From assembly GCA_900100835.1 (NCBI GenBank), contig FNCM01000001.1, forward strand, positions 62,001-126,000: a DNA stretch of 64,000 nt. Reading direction: 5' to 3'. Source of the stretch: Selenomonas sp. WCT3 (GTDB lineage Bacteria; Bacillota; Negativicutes; Selenomonadales; Selenomonadaceae). Shown here in pieces: positions 9,241 to 18,399 of the stretch (position 1 is the first letter of the stretch; the number at the start of each line of letters is the position of its first letter). Position numbers and translations under genes: made by a program. A model generated the notes under the pieces. The model searched no databases and was not told the DNA's origin. It was given only the letters and a program-made list of their open reading frames with translations.

Positions 9241-9246
9241 TTTCTT

Positions 9247-9274
9247 ATTATACCCCCTTTGACGAATATTGCAA
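9247..9274 (-). promoter_or_regulatory. Promoter for kinase-like/symporter genes
   Basis: On the minus strand TTGCAA (9269-9274), a 16-nt spacer, then TATAAT (9247-9252). It lies immediately after the alpha-galactosidase stop, so the distal half of the galactose operon has its own start point. Confidence 0.65.
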
Positions 9275-9302
9275 CATATTGTTTAAATAAAAATTTTCAG
9301 TC

Positions 9303-11555
9303 TTATTTTTCTCTGGTAAATACCCATAGATAGCCAGCAAAATCTGCATCAATCTTTTCCACCCCAATGCCATTATGCATGAGTTCATCCCCGTAATATA
9401 CCTGACCTGTCTGATCGATAGCTTTTTCGCCACCAAAGTCCATGCTCATGCGCTGTGCCGGCAGGTAATCGGTCAAGCGATAGCCCGCAGATGAATCCAA
9501 TCCCATGAGACGAAGCATCCGTATCGGTGCCGCTGGCTCAGCCAATGTTTTGAAGTACAATACCACTACTTGCTGCCCATCTTCACGGATAAACTGCCAA
9601 GCCGTTTCGTTTTTTGTTCCTGAAAAGGGCGTCATCAAGCGATAGAACTGCCCCTGCTGCAAGGTTGGGCGCAATTTCTTATACAATTCAATATGCTTCT
9701 TTACCTGTTCTTTTTCCTGCTCACTCATGCGCGTGATATCTAACTCATAACCAAAGTCACCAGCAAAAGCGCACAAAGTACGTACCTGTAGACTAGTCAT
9801 CCTGCCTACCTGATGATTTGGTGCCACCGATACATGCGCTCCCATGGTTATTGGTGGAAAAACCAAACTGGTACCACTTTGAATCGACAAGCGGCAAATC
9901 GCATCGGTATTATCACTGGTCCAGGTCTGGGGCATGTAGTAGAGCATCCCCGCATCAAAGCGGCCACCGCCACCAGAACAGCTTTCCCATAAGACATCCG
10001 GGAATTTGGCCGTCAAGCGTTCCAAAACAGCATAGAGACCCAAAACAAAGCGCGTTTTTGTCTCCCCCTGCCGCTGGCTGGGAAGTGCCCCTGAGAAGGC
10101 TTCCGTCAAATGCCGGTTAAAGTCCCACTTCACATAGTCAATAGGGGCAGCCTCCAACACCTTGCTGACAGCATTTACAATATATTCACATACCTCCGGC
10201 CGTGACAAATCCAACACCAGCTGATGGCGGCTAAAGCAGCTTTTATAATCTGGCACTTGCAAGACCCACTCGGGATGCTGGCGGAATAGCTCTGAATCCT
10301 CTGATATCATCTCCGGCTCAAACCACAAACCAAATTTCATTCCCCGTTTGTGGGCGGCAGCAGCTACTCCCGTTAATCCCTGTTTTAACTTCTTCGTGTT
10401 GACAACCCAATCCCCTAAACTGCTGTTATCGTCATCACGTTTACCAAACCAACCATCATCCAGTACCAGCAATTCCATCCCCAGCTCACTGGCGGTCTGT
10501 GCCAGACTATCAATTTTCTCATCATCAAAATCAAAATAAGTTGCTTCCCAGTTATTCACTAAAATCGGCCGCAATTCATGCTGATATTTGCCACGGACAA
10601 TATGATGGCGGACCACCTGATGGAACACCTGACTCATGCCATTTAACCCGAATTCGCTATATACCATCATGACTTCCGGTGTCTGAAAACTCTCCTGTGG
10701 GGCTAACTGCCAAGCAAATTCAAAGGGATTAATGCCGCCTGCTACTCGGGTAGTTCCAAACTGTTCCACCTCGGTAACAAAAGACGACTCCCCACTCCAT
10801 ATCAAACTAAAGCCATACACTTCCCCAATATTTTCTGTAGCATTTCTGCGGGCCAGGGCCATAAAGGGGGACTGCTGATGGGAGCTAACGCCGCGGCGGC
10901 TGCCGGTTTCCTGTATCCCACGCATCAAAGGTACCCGCTCCAAGCTCCGTTCTGCTGCGTGGCCACCATACAAGCTCAAACGGTCAAAATCATGGTCAGC
11001 AAAGTCGAGGGCAAAACTAGCGGCGCCAGTCAACGTGAGCGCCTCATTACCACAATTGGTAATCCGCACACTACGGGTCAGCATTCCCGTATTGGTCAGC
11101 AGCGTATATAAAAGCTCTACCGCCAGCTTCCCCTGGCTATCCAGCAGATGTATATGCAGAGTTTCTGCTTCGTCCTTGTCGGCATATACGGCGGGCAAGC
11201 CTGCCAATTTAGGCTTCCCTGCCGTAATCTCATAATGGTCGTAGAATAGTTCTGTCACGGTAGTCCCGTTGGCCAGACGCACTTCATAGGCTGGCAAACG
11301 GTAATCACCATGACCATACCCTGGATACTCCTGTGGCAACACATCCAGCGAAAAAGTACGCTCGTTGGCATAAGCTGCCGGCTGTGGGGAAAAAGCCCGG
11401 TCGATAGCTTGCAGCGGTGCACTATCCCGAAATTCTTTTAGGGGATGTCCCCAGTAACGATGCAGCAAATATCGGTCTCGCACCACCTGCATAACGTAGC
11501 TCATATGCTCATTGTGAAGATGGAACACACCTCGTGACGAGTCAAATTCAATCAT
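9303..11555 (-). CDS. Alpha-galactosidase, GH36
   Basis: A 750-residue cytosolic enzyme with no signal peptide; cleaves terminal alpha-galactose from melibiose or raffinose-type sugars. GH36 marks are clear: NNWEATYFDF and LVLDDGWFG in the barrel, nucleophile D478 in YVKWDFNRH, CSGGGGRFD near 526-534, and acid/base D548 in TSDNTDA. The numbering matches the well-studied Geobacillus AgaA type, which is usually a tetramer. AGGAGG lies 6 nt before the ATG. It sits only 11 nt after lacZ, so the two glycosidases are cotranscribed and feed galactose to the Leloir genes downstream. Confidence 0.95.
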   Translation of the reverse strand: MIEFDSSRGVFHLHNEHMSYVMQVVRDRYLLHRYWGHPLKEFRDSAPLQAIDRAFSPQPAAYANERTFSLDVLPQEYPGYGHGDYRLPAYEVRLANGTTVTELFYDHYEITAGKPKLAGLPAVYADKDEAETLHIHLLDSQGKLAVELLYTLLTNTGMLTRSVRITNCGNEALTLTGAASFALDFADHDFDRLSLYGGHAAERSLERVPLMRGIQETGSRRGVSSHQQSPFMALARRNATENIGEVYGFSLIWSGESSFVTEVEQFGTTRVAGGINPFEFAWQLAPQESFQTPEVMMVYSEFGLNGMSQVFHQVVRHHIVRGKYQHELRPILVNNWEATYFDFDDEKIDSLAQTASELGMELLVLDDGWFGKRDDDNSSLGDWVVNTKKLKQGLTGVAAAAHKRGMKFGLWFEPEMISEDSELFRQHPEWVLQVPDYKSCFSRHQLVLDLSRPEVCEYIVNAVSKVLEAAPIDYVKWDFNRHLTEAFSGALPSQRQGETKTRFVLGLYAVLERLTAKFPDVLWESCSGGGGRFDAGMLYYMPQTWTSDNTDAICRLSIQSGTSLVFPPITMGAHVSVAPNHQVGRMTSLQVRTLCAFAGDFGYELDITRMSEQEKEQVKKHIELYKKLRPTLQQGQFYRLMTPFSGTKNETAWQFIREDGQQVVVLYFKTLAEPAAPIRMLRLMGLDSSAGYRLTDYLPAQRMSMDFGGEKAIDQTGQVYYGDELMHNGIGVEKIDADFAGYLWVFTREK

Positions 11556-11566
11556 GATATACCTCC

Positions 11567-14500
11567 TTATATTCCCTGAAAATAAAACATCAAATGCATC
11601 GATTCATTTTTTAGGCGATATTCCTCTAATACCGGTGCCCCCCAGGTATCATCGCCACCGACACCACACGGTCCAGCTGAAACCCGTAAATAGGTATGAT
11701 GTACCTGCGGTAAGTCATACTGATGACGAGCATTTTCCAATTCCTGGGCACTATATGGTAAAGCAGAAACCGCCAGCGGTATTTCCCCGGCTACCCGCAC
11801 GCCTCGGCCACGTTTATCCGTTACCTCCAGCCAACGGATGCCGCCGTGGTTGCCACATTCCTGAGGCACAAGATAGGATTCCATTTCCTGCTGGGCCGTG
11901 GAAGTATATACCCCCAGCTTTGCCCCTTCCTGTCTATCGATATAATTGGCCGCTGGCCCATACCCATAGTATTGCAACTGGTCGTAATCAGCAGGCAGTA
12001 TAAAGAGCATCGCAAAATCTGGTATTTCCGGCAGGCCAGCTGTCTTCTCATAATCAAGTTCCACCTTTAAAATCCCCCCTGAACCCACACAGTAGGTTAT
12101 TTGACAAAAGGCGGTTGGTGCCGTGGCAAGCTCATAAGTAAATCGTATCTTAACTTGTTTGGCAGCATACTCTTTGATGCCCAGCTGCCCAAACCATTCA
12201 TACTTCTGCCAAAGTCCATCCGATAGCTGAATCTCTTGCTTCACACAACGGCGATAAAGACTTGCCAACTTCCATTGCGCCACCGAAAAATCGCGACGGT
12301 TGCCGTAGTCGTTATCTACCGGAGCCCGCCAGAATAACGGTTTCGGCATTTCTTCTAACAATTCCACACCATTTAACTTATACGAAACGATATTTCCCTG
12401 GGCACTGGAAAATAGAATTTCACCCCCCTGAAATTTCACCCCCAAATTAATATCGCCATTTACTACCCGCAAAGGCTTATCCAAGGGATTGGGTATTGAA
12501 CTATGGTCATTGACCGCCTTCGGAGCGTTTTCTCCCTTGTAAAGCGGCGCTCCTTCACGCTGCCATATCCCCTGCCCAAATGCTACTTCATAGCCTTTTG
12601 TGGCCCAAGGCCTATCTTCCTTTAAAACTAAGGCGGCGGTAAGGCACACCTCGCCTCTAGGACCTATCGGCAAATCAGCCAGCTCCACTCGTTTTTTCTC
12701 GCCAGGTTTGACCGATGGAGCCGCCACAGTCTTTTCCCAGACTTTTTTTCCTTCCACCAGCATTTCATAATGCAAATCATATTCTTTGACGTCCGTAAAC
12801 AAGCTATTGTTTTCCACAACAATACCATCTTCAGACACCCGCAAATGATAATCCTGATAATTATATTTCACGTCCTGAAGCTTAGCCGTCGGCATCCTAT
12901 CCGCCCAAAAAATGCCATCGCCACAGAAATTATAATCACTGGAACGGTCCCCGAAGTCACCACCATAGGCCAAAAACTCCCGCCCATAACGGTCTTTTTT
13001 CACCAGCGCTTGATCCACAAAGTCCCAAATAAAACCACCTTGATACAAGGGTTCCTGTTCGGTAAGCTCGGTATATTTGTGCATGCCGCCGTTGCTATTC
13101 CCCATACTGTGGGTATACTCACAACAGATAAAGGGCTTGTCACGGTGTTTTTCCAAAAAGGCTTTTATATCCGCTGCCTTCGTGTACATCTGGCTTTCCA
13201 TATCACTGGTTGCCGCATACCGCCTATCCCAAAAAATACTTTCATAATGCACCAGCCGCGTGGAATCCGCTTGACGAAAATACTCGCTCATAGCAAAGAT
13301 ATCCTTGCCGCCGCAGGACTCATTGCCACAGGACCAAATGAGAACCGATGCATGATTCTTATCGCGTTCCAGCATCGATTTTGCCCGATCCAAAACATTT
13401 TCCTGCCACTTGCCATTATCATTGGGAATGGTATTCTCATCCCGGGCCAGCACACCATTTTTCTGCCAGGTTCCATGGGTCTCCAAATTGGTCTCATCAA
13501 TTACATAGAGGCCATAGCGGTCACATAAATCATAAAGCTCCTTGGCATTGGGATAATGTGAACAGCGCAGTGCATTGATGTTATGCTTTTTCATATTCAC
13601 AATGTCCTGCTCGAAATCTTCCGGATTCATTGCCCGACCGCGGCGACAATCAAACTCATGCCGATTAACGCCTTTGAATACGATGCGCTTGCCGTTGATT
13701 TTCATGATATTGCCATCTAGTTTAAATTCCCGAAAACCCACCGCATAGGGAACAACTTCCTGTAAAACATCTGCCCCATCATAAACGGTTAGCATCAGCT
13801 GGTACAGATAGGGCTGTTCCGCACTCCAGAGTTTTACCGCTTCCACAGCCAGCTCAAATTCGTCCTGCAATCCCGTTCCCGTGAGCGTAGTCGCAGCTGC
13901 CTGCTTTCCCTCCGCTGTTAACAGCCGGATTTCAACCTTCCGCAGTGCTTCATTGGACCAAGTGATTTTGCCAGTAAGCCGGCCATCTTTGTAATCGTTT
14001 ACTGGAATCGCCGTAAAATTTAAATCCGCAATATGACAATTCGGCTTCGTCCCAATCCATACGTCCCGAAAAATCCCGCCAAAGCGCCAAAAATCCTGAT
14101 CTTCCAGCCAGCTGCCGGAGGAGAACTGCATAACCTGCAACGCTAGCTTGTTTTCTCCCGCCTGCAAATAAGGGGTTAAATCAAATTCCGCTGGAGTAAA
14201 GCTATCCTCACTATAGCCAACGTATTTCCCATTGAAGTAAACCACTACCGCCGATTCTGCTCCTTGAAGGGAAAGATAAAGGTTCTGCCAGCCCTGGGGC
14301 AAATAAAAATAATTCACATATACGCCCGTGGGATTGTCACGCAGTGGCACCTCCCCAGGCAAAACAGCCTCATGTCCATCCCAAGGATAGGTCTGATTGG
14401 TATACTGGGGTACTCCATAGCCTTCCAGCTGAAAATGGGCCGGTACCCGAATTGTCTGCCAATCACGACAATCAAAATCTAACTGTTCAAATCCCCTTGT

Positions 14501-14689
14501 CACCAACTGAGGATTTTGGAAATACTTAAAATACCAAAAGCCGTTTAACCTGCATACATAAGATGATTCCCTCGCATTCCATTCTGCCATATCCGCATAA
14601 TACCCATGGTCACTATGGGCTGGCAGCCGATTTTCTTGGAAAAAACAGGGATCGGCTAAATGATTTAAGGAAAATTTGGCTTCTGGCAT
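11567..14689 (-). CDS. lacZ: Beta-galactosidase, GH2 (LacZ type)
   Basis: A 1040-residue enzyme with the LacZ five-domain layout: sugar-binding jelly roll, Ig-like domain, TIM barrel, and a C-terminal beta-sandwich small chain. Acid/base E457 is in WSCGNES and nucleophile E524 in CCEYTHSMGNS, the standard GH2 pair (the usual WSLGNE has Cys in place of Leu). The ion-binding DQDFWRFGGIFRDV segment is present near 197-210. Hydrolyses unphosphorylated lactose in the cytosol. This complements the separate phospho-beta-galactosidase 6 kb away, which works on PTS-imported sugar. It is the first gene of the operon, with promoter and operator directly upstream. Confidence 0.96.
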   Translation of the reverse strand: MPEAKFSLNHLADPCFFQENRLPAHSDHGYYADMAEWNARESSYVCRLNGFWYFKYFQNPQLVTRGFEQLDFDCRDWQTIRVPAHFQLEGYGVPQYTNQTYPWDGHEAVLPGEVPLRDNPTGVYVNYFYLPQGWQNLYLSLQGAESAVVVYFNGKYVGYSEDSFTPAEFDLTPYLQAGENKLALQVMQFSSGSWLEDQDFWRFGGIFRDVWIGTKPNCHIADLNFTAIPVNDYKDGRLTGKITWSNEALRKVEIRLLTAEGKQAAATTLTGTGLQDEFELAVEAVKLWSAEQPYLYQLMLTVYDGADVLQEVVPYAVGFREFKLDGNIMKINGKRIVFKGVNRHEFDCRRGRAMNPEDFEQDIVNMKKHNINALRCSHYPNAKELYDLCDRYGLYVIDETNLETHGTWQKNGVLARDENTIPNDNGKWQENVLDRAKSMLERDKNHASVLIWSCGNESCGGKDIFAMSEYFRQADSTRLVHYESIFWDRRYAATSDMESQMYTKAADIKAFLEKHRDKPFICCEYTHSMGNSNGGMHKYTELTEQEPLYQGGFIWDFVDQALVKKDRYGREFLAYGGDFGDRSSDYNFCGDGIFWADRMPTAKLQDVKYNYQDYHLRVSEDGIVVENNSLFTDVKEYDLHYEMLVEGKKVWEKTVAAPSVKPGEKKRVELADLPIGPRGEVCLTAALVLKEDRPWATKGYEVAFGQGIWQREGAPLYKGENAPKAVNDHSSIPNPLDKPLRVVNGDINLGVKFQGGEILFSSAQGNIVSYKLNGVELLEEMPKPLFWRAPVDNDYGNRRDFSVAQWKLASLYRRCVKQEIQLSDGLWQKYEWFGQLGIKEYAAKQVKIRFTYELATAPTAFCQITYCVGSGGILKVELDYEKTAGLPEIPDFAMLFILPADYDQLQYYGYGPAANYIDRQEGAKLGVYTSTAQQEMESYLVPQECGNHGGIRWLEVTDKRGRGVRVAGEIPLAVSALPYSAQELENARHQYDLPQVHHTYLRVSAGPCGVGGDDTWGAPVLEEYRLKNESMHLMFYFQGI

Positions 14690-14710
14690 GGAACTTCCCC
14701 CTTAGTTTAT

Positions 14711-14728
14711 AGTAAACGATTTCTTTTA
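14711..14728. promoter_or_regulatory. LacI-type operator at the lacZ promoter
   Basis: AGTAAACGATTTCTTTTA, close to the site at 9224. It covers roughly +5 to +22 of the predicted transcript, a classical repression position. Confidence 0.72.
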
Positions 14729-14739
14729 TTGCTAAAATC

Positions 14740-14768
14740 ATTATACACGTAAAAACAAGAAAGAACAA
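14740..14768 (-). promoter_or_regulatory. lacZ operon promoter
   Basis: On the minus strand TTGTTC (14763-14768), a 17-nt spacer and a perfect TATAAT (14740-14745), about 50 nt upstream of the lacZ start. Confidence 0.75.
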
Positions 14769-14794
14769 GTATTATTTTCACTTATTTTGCTGTT

Positions 14795-14830
14795 AAAAAA
14801 AAGGTGCTGCCAAAACAACACCTTTTTTAA
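14795..14830. terminator. Intrinsic terminator (bidirectional)
   Basis: AAAAAAGGTG at 14797-14806 pairs with CACCTTTTTT at 14819-14828 around a 12-nt loop. On the minus strand it ends the Asp23-fusion transcript and insulates the lacZ promoter that follows. Confidence 0.75.
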
Positions 14831-14856
14831 CTAAACCGATAGCATTATTCGATTTT

Positions 14857-15690
14857 TTATGACTGTACGTAAAGGGCCTTGACCCGGATATTCACCTCGT
14901 GAACCACCATGCCCGTCATGAATTCCACCGCATCGCGGATTTCTTTCTGGGCCTGCTGGATAAGAGTCGGTATATGGTTGCCATAGGTGAGAACCACATC
15001 GCAGGAAATCCGAAGGCCCATGTCCTCTCCATCCTGCATGAGATGTTCCACCTGCAAACCACCAATCTTGGTGAAGGCTGCCTGTTTCATGACCACATGA
15101 CGAATAATTGCCTTGATGGCCGAGTCGTCAATGGAAAGCTTGCCGAAATAGCTAAATACCGGCCGGACAATTGATTTTTCTCCCAACCGCCGACGTTTGG
15201 TGGAAGACCGCTTGAAAAAAGTCTGTAAGGGGTCGACCAAATAGCCGGAAAAATGCGGTTTGAGCTCGATCGTCGGCACTGGGATAATGTGTTTTCCCTG
15301 TTTCAGACGATAGAACTGCGCCTTTTCCATATCTTTTTTCGACGCCACATCGGCGATATTGATAATCTTGGCAATCGACGGCAATTTCAATGCCTTGGCG
15401 ATTTTATGAACCATATTCTCGGAGGTGCCGAGAATCAAAATGCGGTGCGGTTTTGCTTCATCGATTGCAGCCCGCACCTCCTCTGCATGACCGGGCAAAA
15501 CAAAAATCGCCCGGCGCACAGCCATGATTTTACTCTGTTCTTTTTTAGCTGAATGACCGGCAAGTATCTTGCCATCCTTTATAAGAATACCATCATCGAT
15601 GATGGCATCGGCCCGATTGTCGTGAGCGACAACCAGCGCGCGATGGCTCTTGCCGGTACCACTGGGACCCACCAGTGCAATAACATCCAT
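14857..15690 (-). CDS. P-loop NTPase fused to Asp23/Gls24 domain
   Basis: About 277 residues. The N-terminal half begins MDVIALVGPSGTGKS, a Walker A motif, in a small P-loop domain (about 1-165). The last 90 residues (about 180-270) resemble the Asp23/Gls24 alkaline-shock/envelope-stress domain. Family knowledge gives no firm function; Asp23 proteins are membrane-associated or cytosolic scaffolds in Firmicutes. ATG 15690 is chosen because AGGAGAGG lies 4 nt upstream; an upstream extension overlaps the PHP gene. It lies 14 nt after that gene, so the two form one unit ending at the terminator at 14795. Confidence 0.72.
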   Translation of the reverse strand: MDVIALVGPSGTGKSHRALVVAHDNRADAIIDDGILIKDGKILAGHSAKKEQSKIMAVRRAIFVLPGHAEEVRAAIDEAKPHRILILGTSENMVHKIAKALKLPSIAKIINIADVASKKDMEKAQFYRLKQGKHIIPVPTIELKPHFSGYLVDPLQTFFKRSSTKRRRLGEKSIVRPVFSYFGKLSIDDSAIKAIIRHVVMKQAAFTKIGGLQVEHLMQDGEDMGLRISCDVVLTYGNHIPTLIQQAQKEIRDAVEFMTGMVVHEVNIRVKALYVQS

Positions 15691-15704
15691 ATTACCTCTC
15701 CTGT

Positions 15705-16538
15705 TTATCCCAGTTGTTGCTGCGGACGATAGAATTTTTCCGCCCATTTGTCTTCAATGGTAAACACACCAAGTTCCGACGGATAACGCGTCGGATAGCC
15801 GTGGAAATCCGAACCACCGGATACCAACAAGCCAAATTCCTCTGCCATCGACAAGTAACGGGCCGTATCCGCTTCATCATGCTGAGGATAAAAAGCTTCA
15901 ATCCCTTCAATGCCGCTCTGGCAAAGCTCACGAACTAATTCATCATCACCTATGAGCTTAGGATGGGCCAGCACCGGCGTCCCTCCAGCAGCTTTGATAA
16001 GCGCAATGATTTCCGCTGCTTCCAGATGATAGTGTGGCACATAAGCTGGTGTGCCCTTTTTCAAAACAGCATCAAATGCTTCTCGCACCGAGGTAAAATA
16101 TCCTTTTTTGACCAGCACCCGTCCAATATGGGAACGGCTAATAGACTTACTGGCCCCAGCAATGGTAAGTACATCGGCTTCCGATATGTTATACCCCAAA
16201 GCCTGCAGTTTTTCAATCATTTCCGAAAAACGAGTCCACCTAGCCTCGGTAACCTCATTTAATTTATCCGCCAGCGCCCGATAGTATATATCCAGGTTAA
16301 ACCCTAAAATATGAATCTCTCTGGTCGGATGATGCGCGCTAAACTCAATACCGGGAATGATATGGATACCCCGGCTTGGATAATGCCCATTCTCGTATAA
16401 TTCCACGATGCCTTCCACCGTATCATGGTCCGTTATTGCCATGTATTGAAGGCCCGCATCCTTTGCGGCTGCTACAAGCTCTTCCGGTGTCATCTTGCCA
16501 TCGGAAAAGGTCGTATGCATATGCAAATCACTTGGCAT
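15705..16538 (-). CDS. PHP-domain phosphoesterase (TrpH/RNase AM-like)
   Basis: A 277-residue PHP protein with the metal-binding motifs in order: DLHMHTTFSDG at the N-terminus, TDHDT near 38, PGIEFSAHH near 65, and GSDFHG near 243. Relatives are nucleoside 3',5'-bisphosphate (pAp) phosphatases or 5'-to-3' RNA-end trimming exonucleases with two or three metal ions. Full length for the short YciV/TrpH type. It follows spoVS by 23 nt and precedes the Asp23 fusion. Confidence 0.82.
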   Translation of the reverse strand: MPSDLHMHTTFSDGKMTPEELVAAAKDAGLQYMAITDHDTVEGIVELYENGHYPSRGIHIIPGIEFSAHHPTREIHILGFNLDIYYRALADKLNEVTEARWTRFSEMIEKLQALGYNISEADVLTIAGASKSISRSHIGRVLVKKGYFTSVREAFDAVLKKGTPAYVPHYHLEAAEIIALIKAAGGTPVLAHPKLIGDDELVRELCQSGIEGIEAFYPQHDEADTARYLSMAEEFGLLVSGGSDFHGYPTRYPSELGVFTIEDKWAEKFYRPQQQLG

Positions 16539-16561
16539 TCGGGTTCACTCCTATAATCTAC

Positions 16562-16822
16562 TCAGCGCGGCTCAACAATCAGTTTGATTGCAGTACGTTC
16601 TTCCCCATCAATCTTGATATCCGTGAAAGCCGGAACACAGATGAGGTCAATTCCATGAGGCGCAACAAATCCGCGGGCAATAGCTACCGCTTTGACCGCC
16701 TGGTTCAATGCCCCAGCACCAATTGCCTGCATCTCAGCACTTCCGGATTCCCGCAACACGCCTGCTAATGCGCCTGCCACTGAGTTTGGGTTTGACTTTG
16801 CAGATACTTTTAGAATTTCCAT
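16562..16822 (-). CDS. spoVS: Stage V sporulation protein S family protein
   Basis: An 86-residue Alba-like protein, near-consensus throughout (MEILKVSAKSNPNSVAG, QAIGAGALNQAVKAVAIARG, ending EERTAIKLIVEPR). In Bacillus it affects late sporulation and septation; it also occurs in non-sporulating bacteria, where its role is unknown. Start at ATG 16822 by family length; a GTG at 16831 is closer to AGAGG. It sits beside ymdB and rny, the same neighbourhood as in Bacillus. Confidence 0.95.
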   Translation of the reverse strand: MEILKVSAKSNPNSVAGALAGVLRESGSAEMQAIGAGALNQAVKAVAIARGFVAPHGIDLICVPAFTDIKIDGEERTAIKLIVEPR

Positions 16823-16963
16823 GTTCAGCACGTCCTCTCAACATAAAGATTACTTCATACAATGCATGTATCCTATTGGTTAAACTTACTGTCACTAGCT
16901 AGAGTATTCTTCAAAAACCTGCAAAGTCCTTCTTTTCTCAAAACAATCTATTACGATTTGCGA

Positions 16964-17743
16964 TTATTCCACAATCATGACTCGCTCAATTGCAGTTGTT
17001 TGATTGGTATTGTCATCAATATCCATAATGACTGCTGAATAAACCATCGGCCCTTCTTCCTCCAAATCGAATCGGCAGGGCATGGCCGTCGTAAACTTCC
17101 GTAGAATAATCTCCGTCTTGACGCCTAAAATGGAATTCCACGGGCCAGTCATGCCCAAATCCGTAATATAGGCCGTCCCCTTCGGCAGAATACGGTCATC
17201 CGCCGTCTGGATATGGGTATGGGTACCCACTACGCCATTTACCCGGCCATCCAAGTACCAGCCCATTGCCATTTTCTCCGAAGTTGTCTCGGCGTGAAAA
17301 TCCAAGAAAAGAATATCACATTCCTTTTTTATCTCGCGGAGTATCTCTTCAATCTTTTGGAAGGGACAGTCCAAGGCCGGCATGAAGGCCCGGCCCGAAA
17401 GATTGATGACGCCGATATTCTTGGCCTTGAAGGGAAAGATGCAATAGCCTTTCCCCGGAGTTCCTTCCGGATAATTTGCCGGACGAATCAAAAAGGGCTC
17501 CTGGTCAATAAACTCCATTACATCCTTCTTATCCCAGACGTGATTGCCCGAAGTGATGATATCCGCCCCTGCATGGTAAAGAGCATCCAACGATTTGCGG
17601 GTGAAGCCCTTGCCACCGGCAGAGTTTTCCCCATTCACAATGACCACATCAATGCCCTTTTCCTTGCGGAGCTTCGGCGTATACTCCTGAAATGCCTTGC
17701 GGCCTGGACGGCCCACGACATCTCCTGTCAACATTACTCGCAT
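16964..17743 (-). CDS. ymdB: YmdB-family metallophosphoesterase
   Basis: A 259-residue metallophosphoesterase. The dimetal-site motifs are intact: GDVVGRPGR, NGENSAGG, SGNHVWD, DFHAETTSEK and GTHTHIQTAD. Family members hydrolyse 2',3'-cyclic nucleotides and influence RNA turnover and cell-fate decisions in Bacillus, where ymdB follows rny (ymdA). Here one unknown gene separates it from rny. It is 141 nt upstream of spoVS; that gap contains no obvious element. Confidence 0.92.
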   Translation of the reverse strand: MRVMLTGDVVGRPGRKAFQEYTPKLRKEKGIDVVIVNGENSAGGKGFTRKSLDALYHAGADIITSGNHVWDKKDVMEFIDQEPFLIRPANYPEGTPGKGYCIFPFKAKNIGVINLSGRAFMPALDCPFQKIEEILREIKKECDILFLDFHAETTSEKMAMGWYLDGRVNGVVGTHTHIQTADDRILPKGTAYITDLGMTGPWNSILGVKTEIILRKFTTAMPCRFDLEEEGPMVYSAVIMDIDDNTNQTTAIERVMIVE

Positions 17744-17779
17744 GTATTCCTCCTTCCGCTGATTCCCTTGGCAAAAGAA

Positions 17780-18328
17780 TCAACGGTTATAGACAACTAC
17801 CCGGTCTTTATCGCGGATGCCAATCATTTTTTCCTTGATGCGGTATTCCTGATTCTGGTCCAAGAGGGTATCGAGGACCGCACTCTGGGCATCAGCAAAT
17901 TCCGGTTCCAACTGGTCAGGGGTATGCTTATCGCATTTAAGACGCTCCGAAAAAGTCTCCCGGAAAAGCGCCGTTATAAGCGTCAATTCCCCCCGCGTCA
18001 TGGTAATCAGCTGGCGATGGATATGCACCATCGTTGCCCGGCCATGACTTTCAGCCTCTACGGCCATCCATACTGGAACCCCGGAATCCAGCTCGTGATA
18101 AGCCTGCAGGCTGTCATCGAGCAATTTGGCAAAGGGCTCCAGTTCTTCCTTATCCACTTTGCCCTCCAGGACAAAATCCAATGTCATTTCGGTGGCCTCA
18201 GGCACATAGCTTACCGATTCGATTTCCGGATAGCAGGCCAGAATCGCCGCAATGAGCTGTATTCCAGTTTTATCCGTGGCAGCCTTCCTGCCCGCTGCCT
18301 TTGTTAGCCAATCCTTGAATCCAAGCAT
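17780..18328 (-). CDS. Protein of unknown function between rny and ymdB
   Basis: About 182 residues, no signal peptide or membrane segment, and no motif I recognise. It is acidic (for example KVDKEELEPFAKLLDD) and contains a central VWMAVEAESHGRATMVHIHRQ segment. ATG 18328 is chosen because AAGGGGAAC lies just upstream; a 20-codon extension overlaps the intergenic space. It lies 71 nt after rny and 36 nt before ymdB, both RNA-turnover genes, so an RNA-linked or cell-envelope role is possible but unsupported. Confidence 0.6.
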   Translation of the reverse strand: MLGFKDWLTKAAGRKAATDKTGIQLIAAILACYPEIESVSYVPEATEMTLDFVLEGKVDKEELEPFAKLLDDSLQAYHELDSGVPVWMAVEAESHGRATMVHIHRQLITMTRGELTLITALFRETFSERLKCDKHTPDQLEPEFADAQSAVLDTLLDQNQEYRIKEKMIGIRDKDRVVVYNR

Positions 18329-18399
18329 GATTGTTCCCCTTATAGGTAGAATTGGGGATGCAGAGCCAGGCCCCGCACCCCCAAACATTTTCTGATTGA

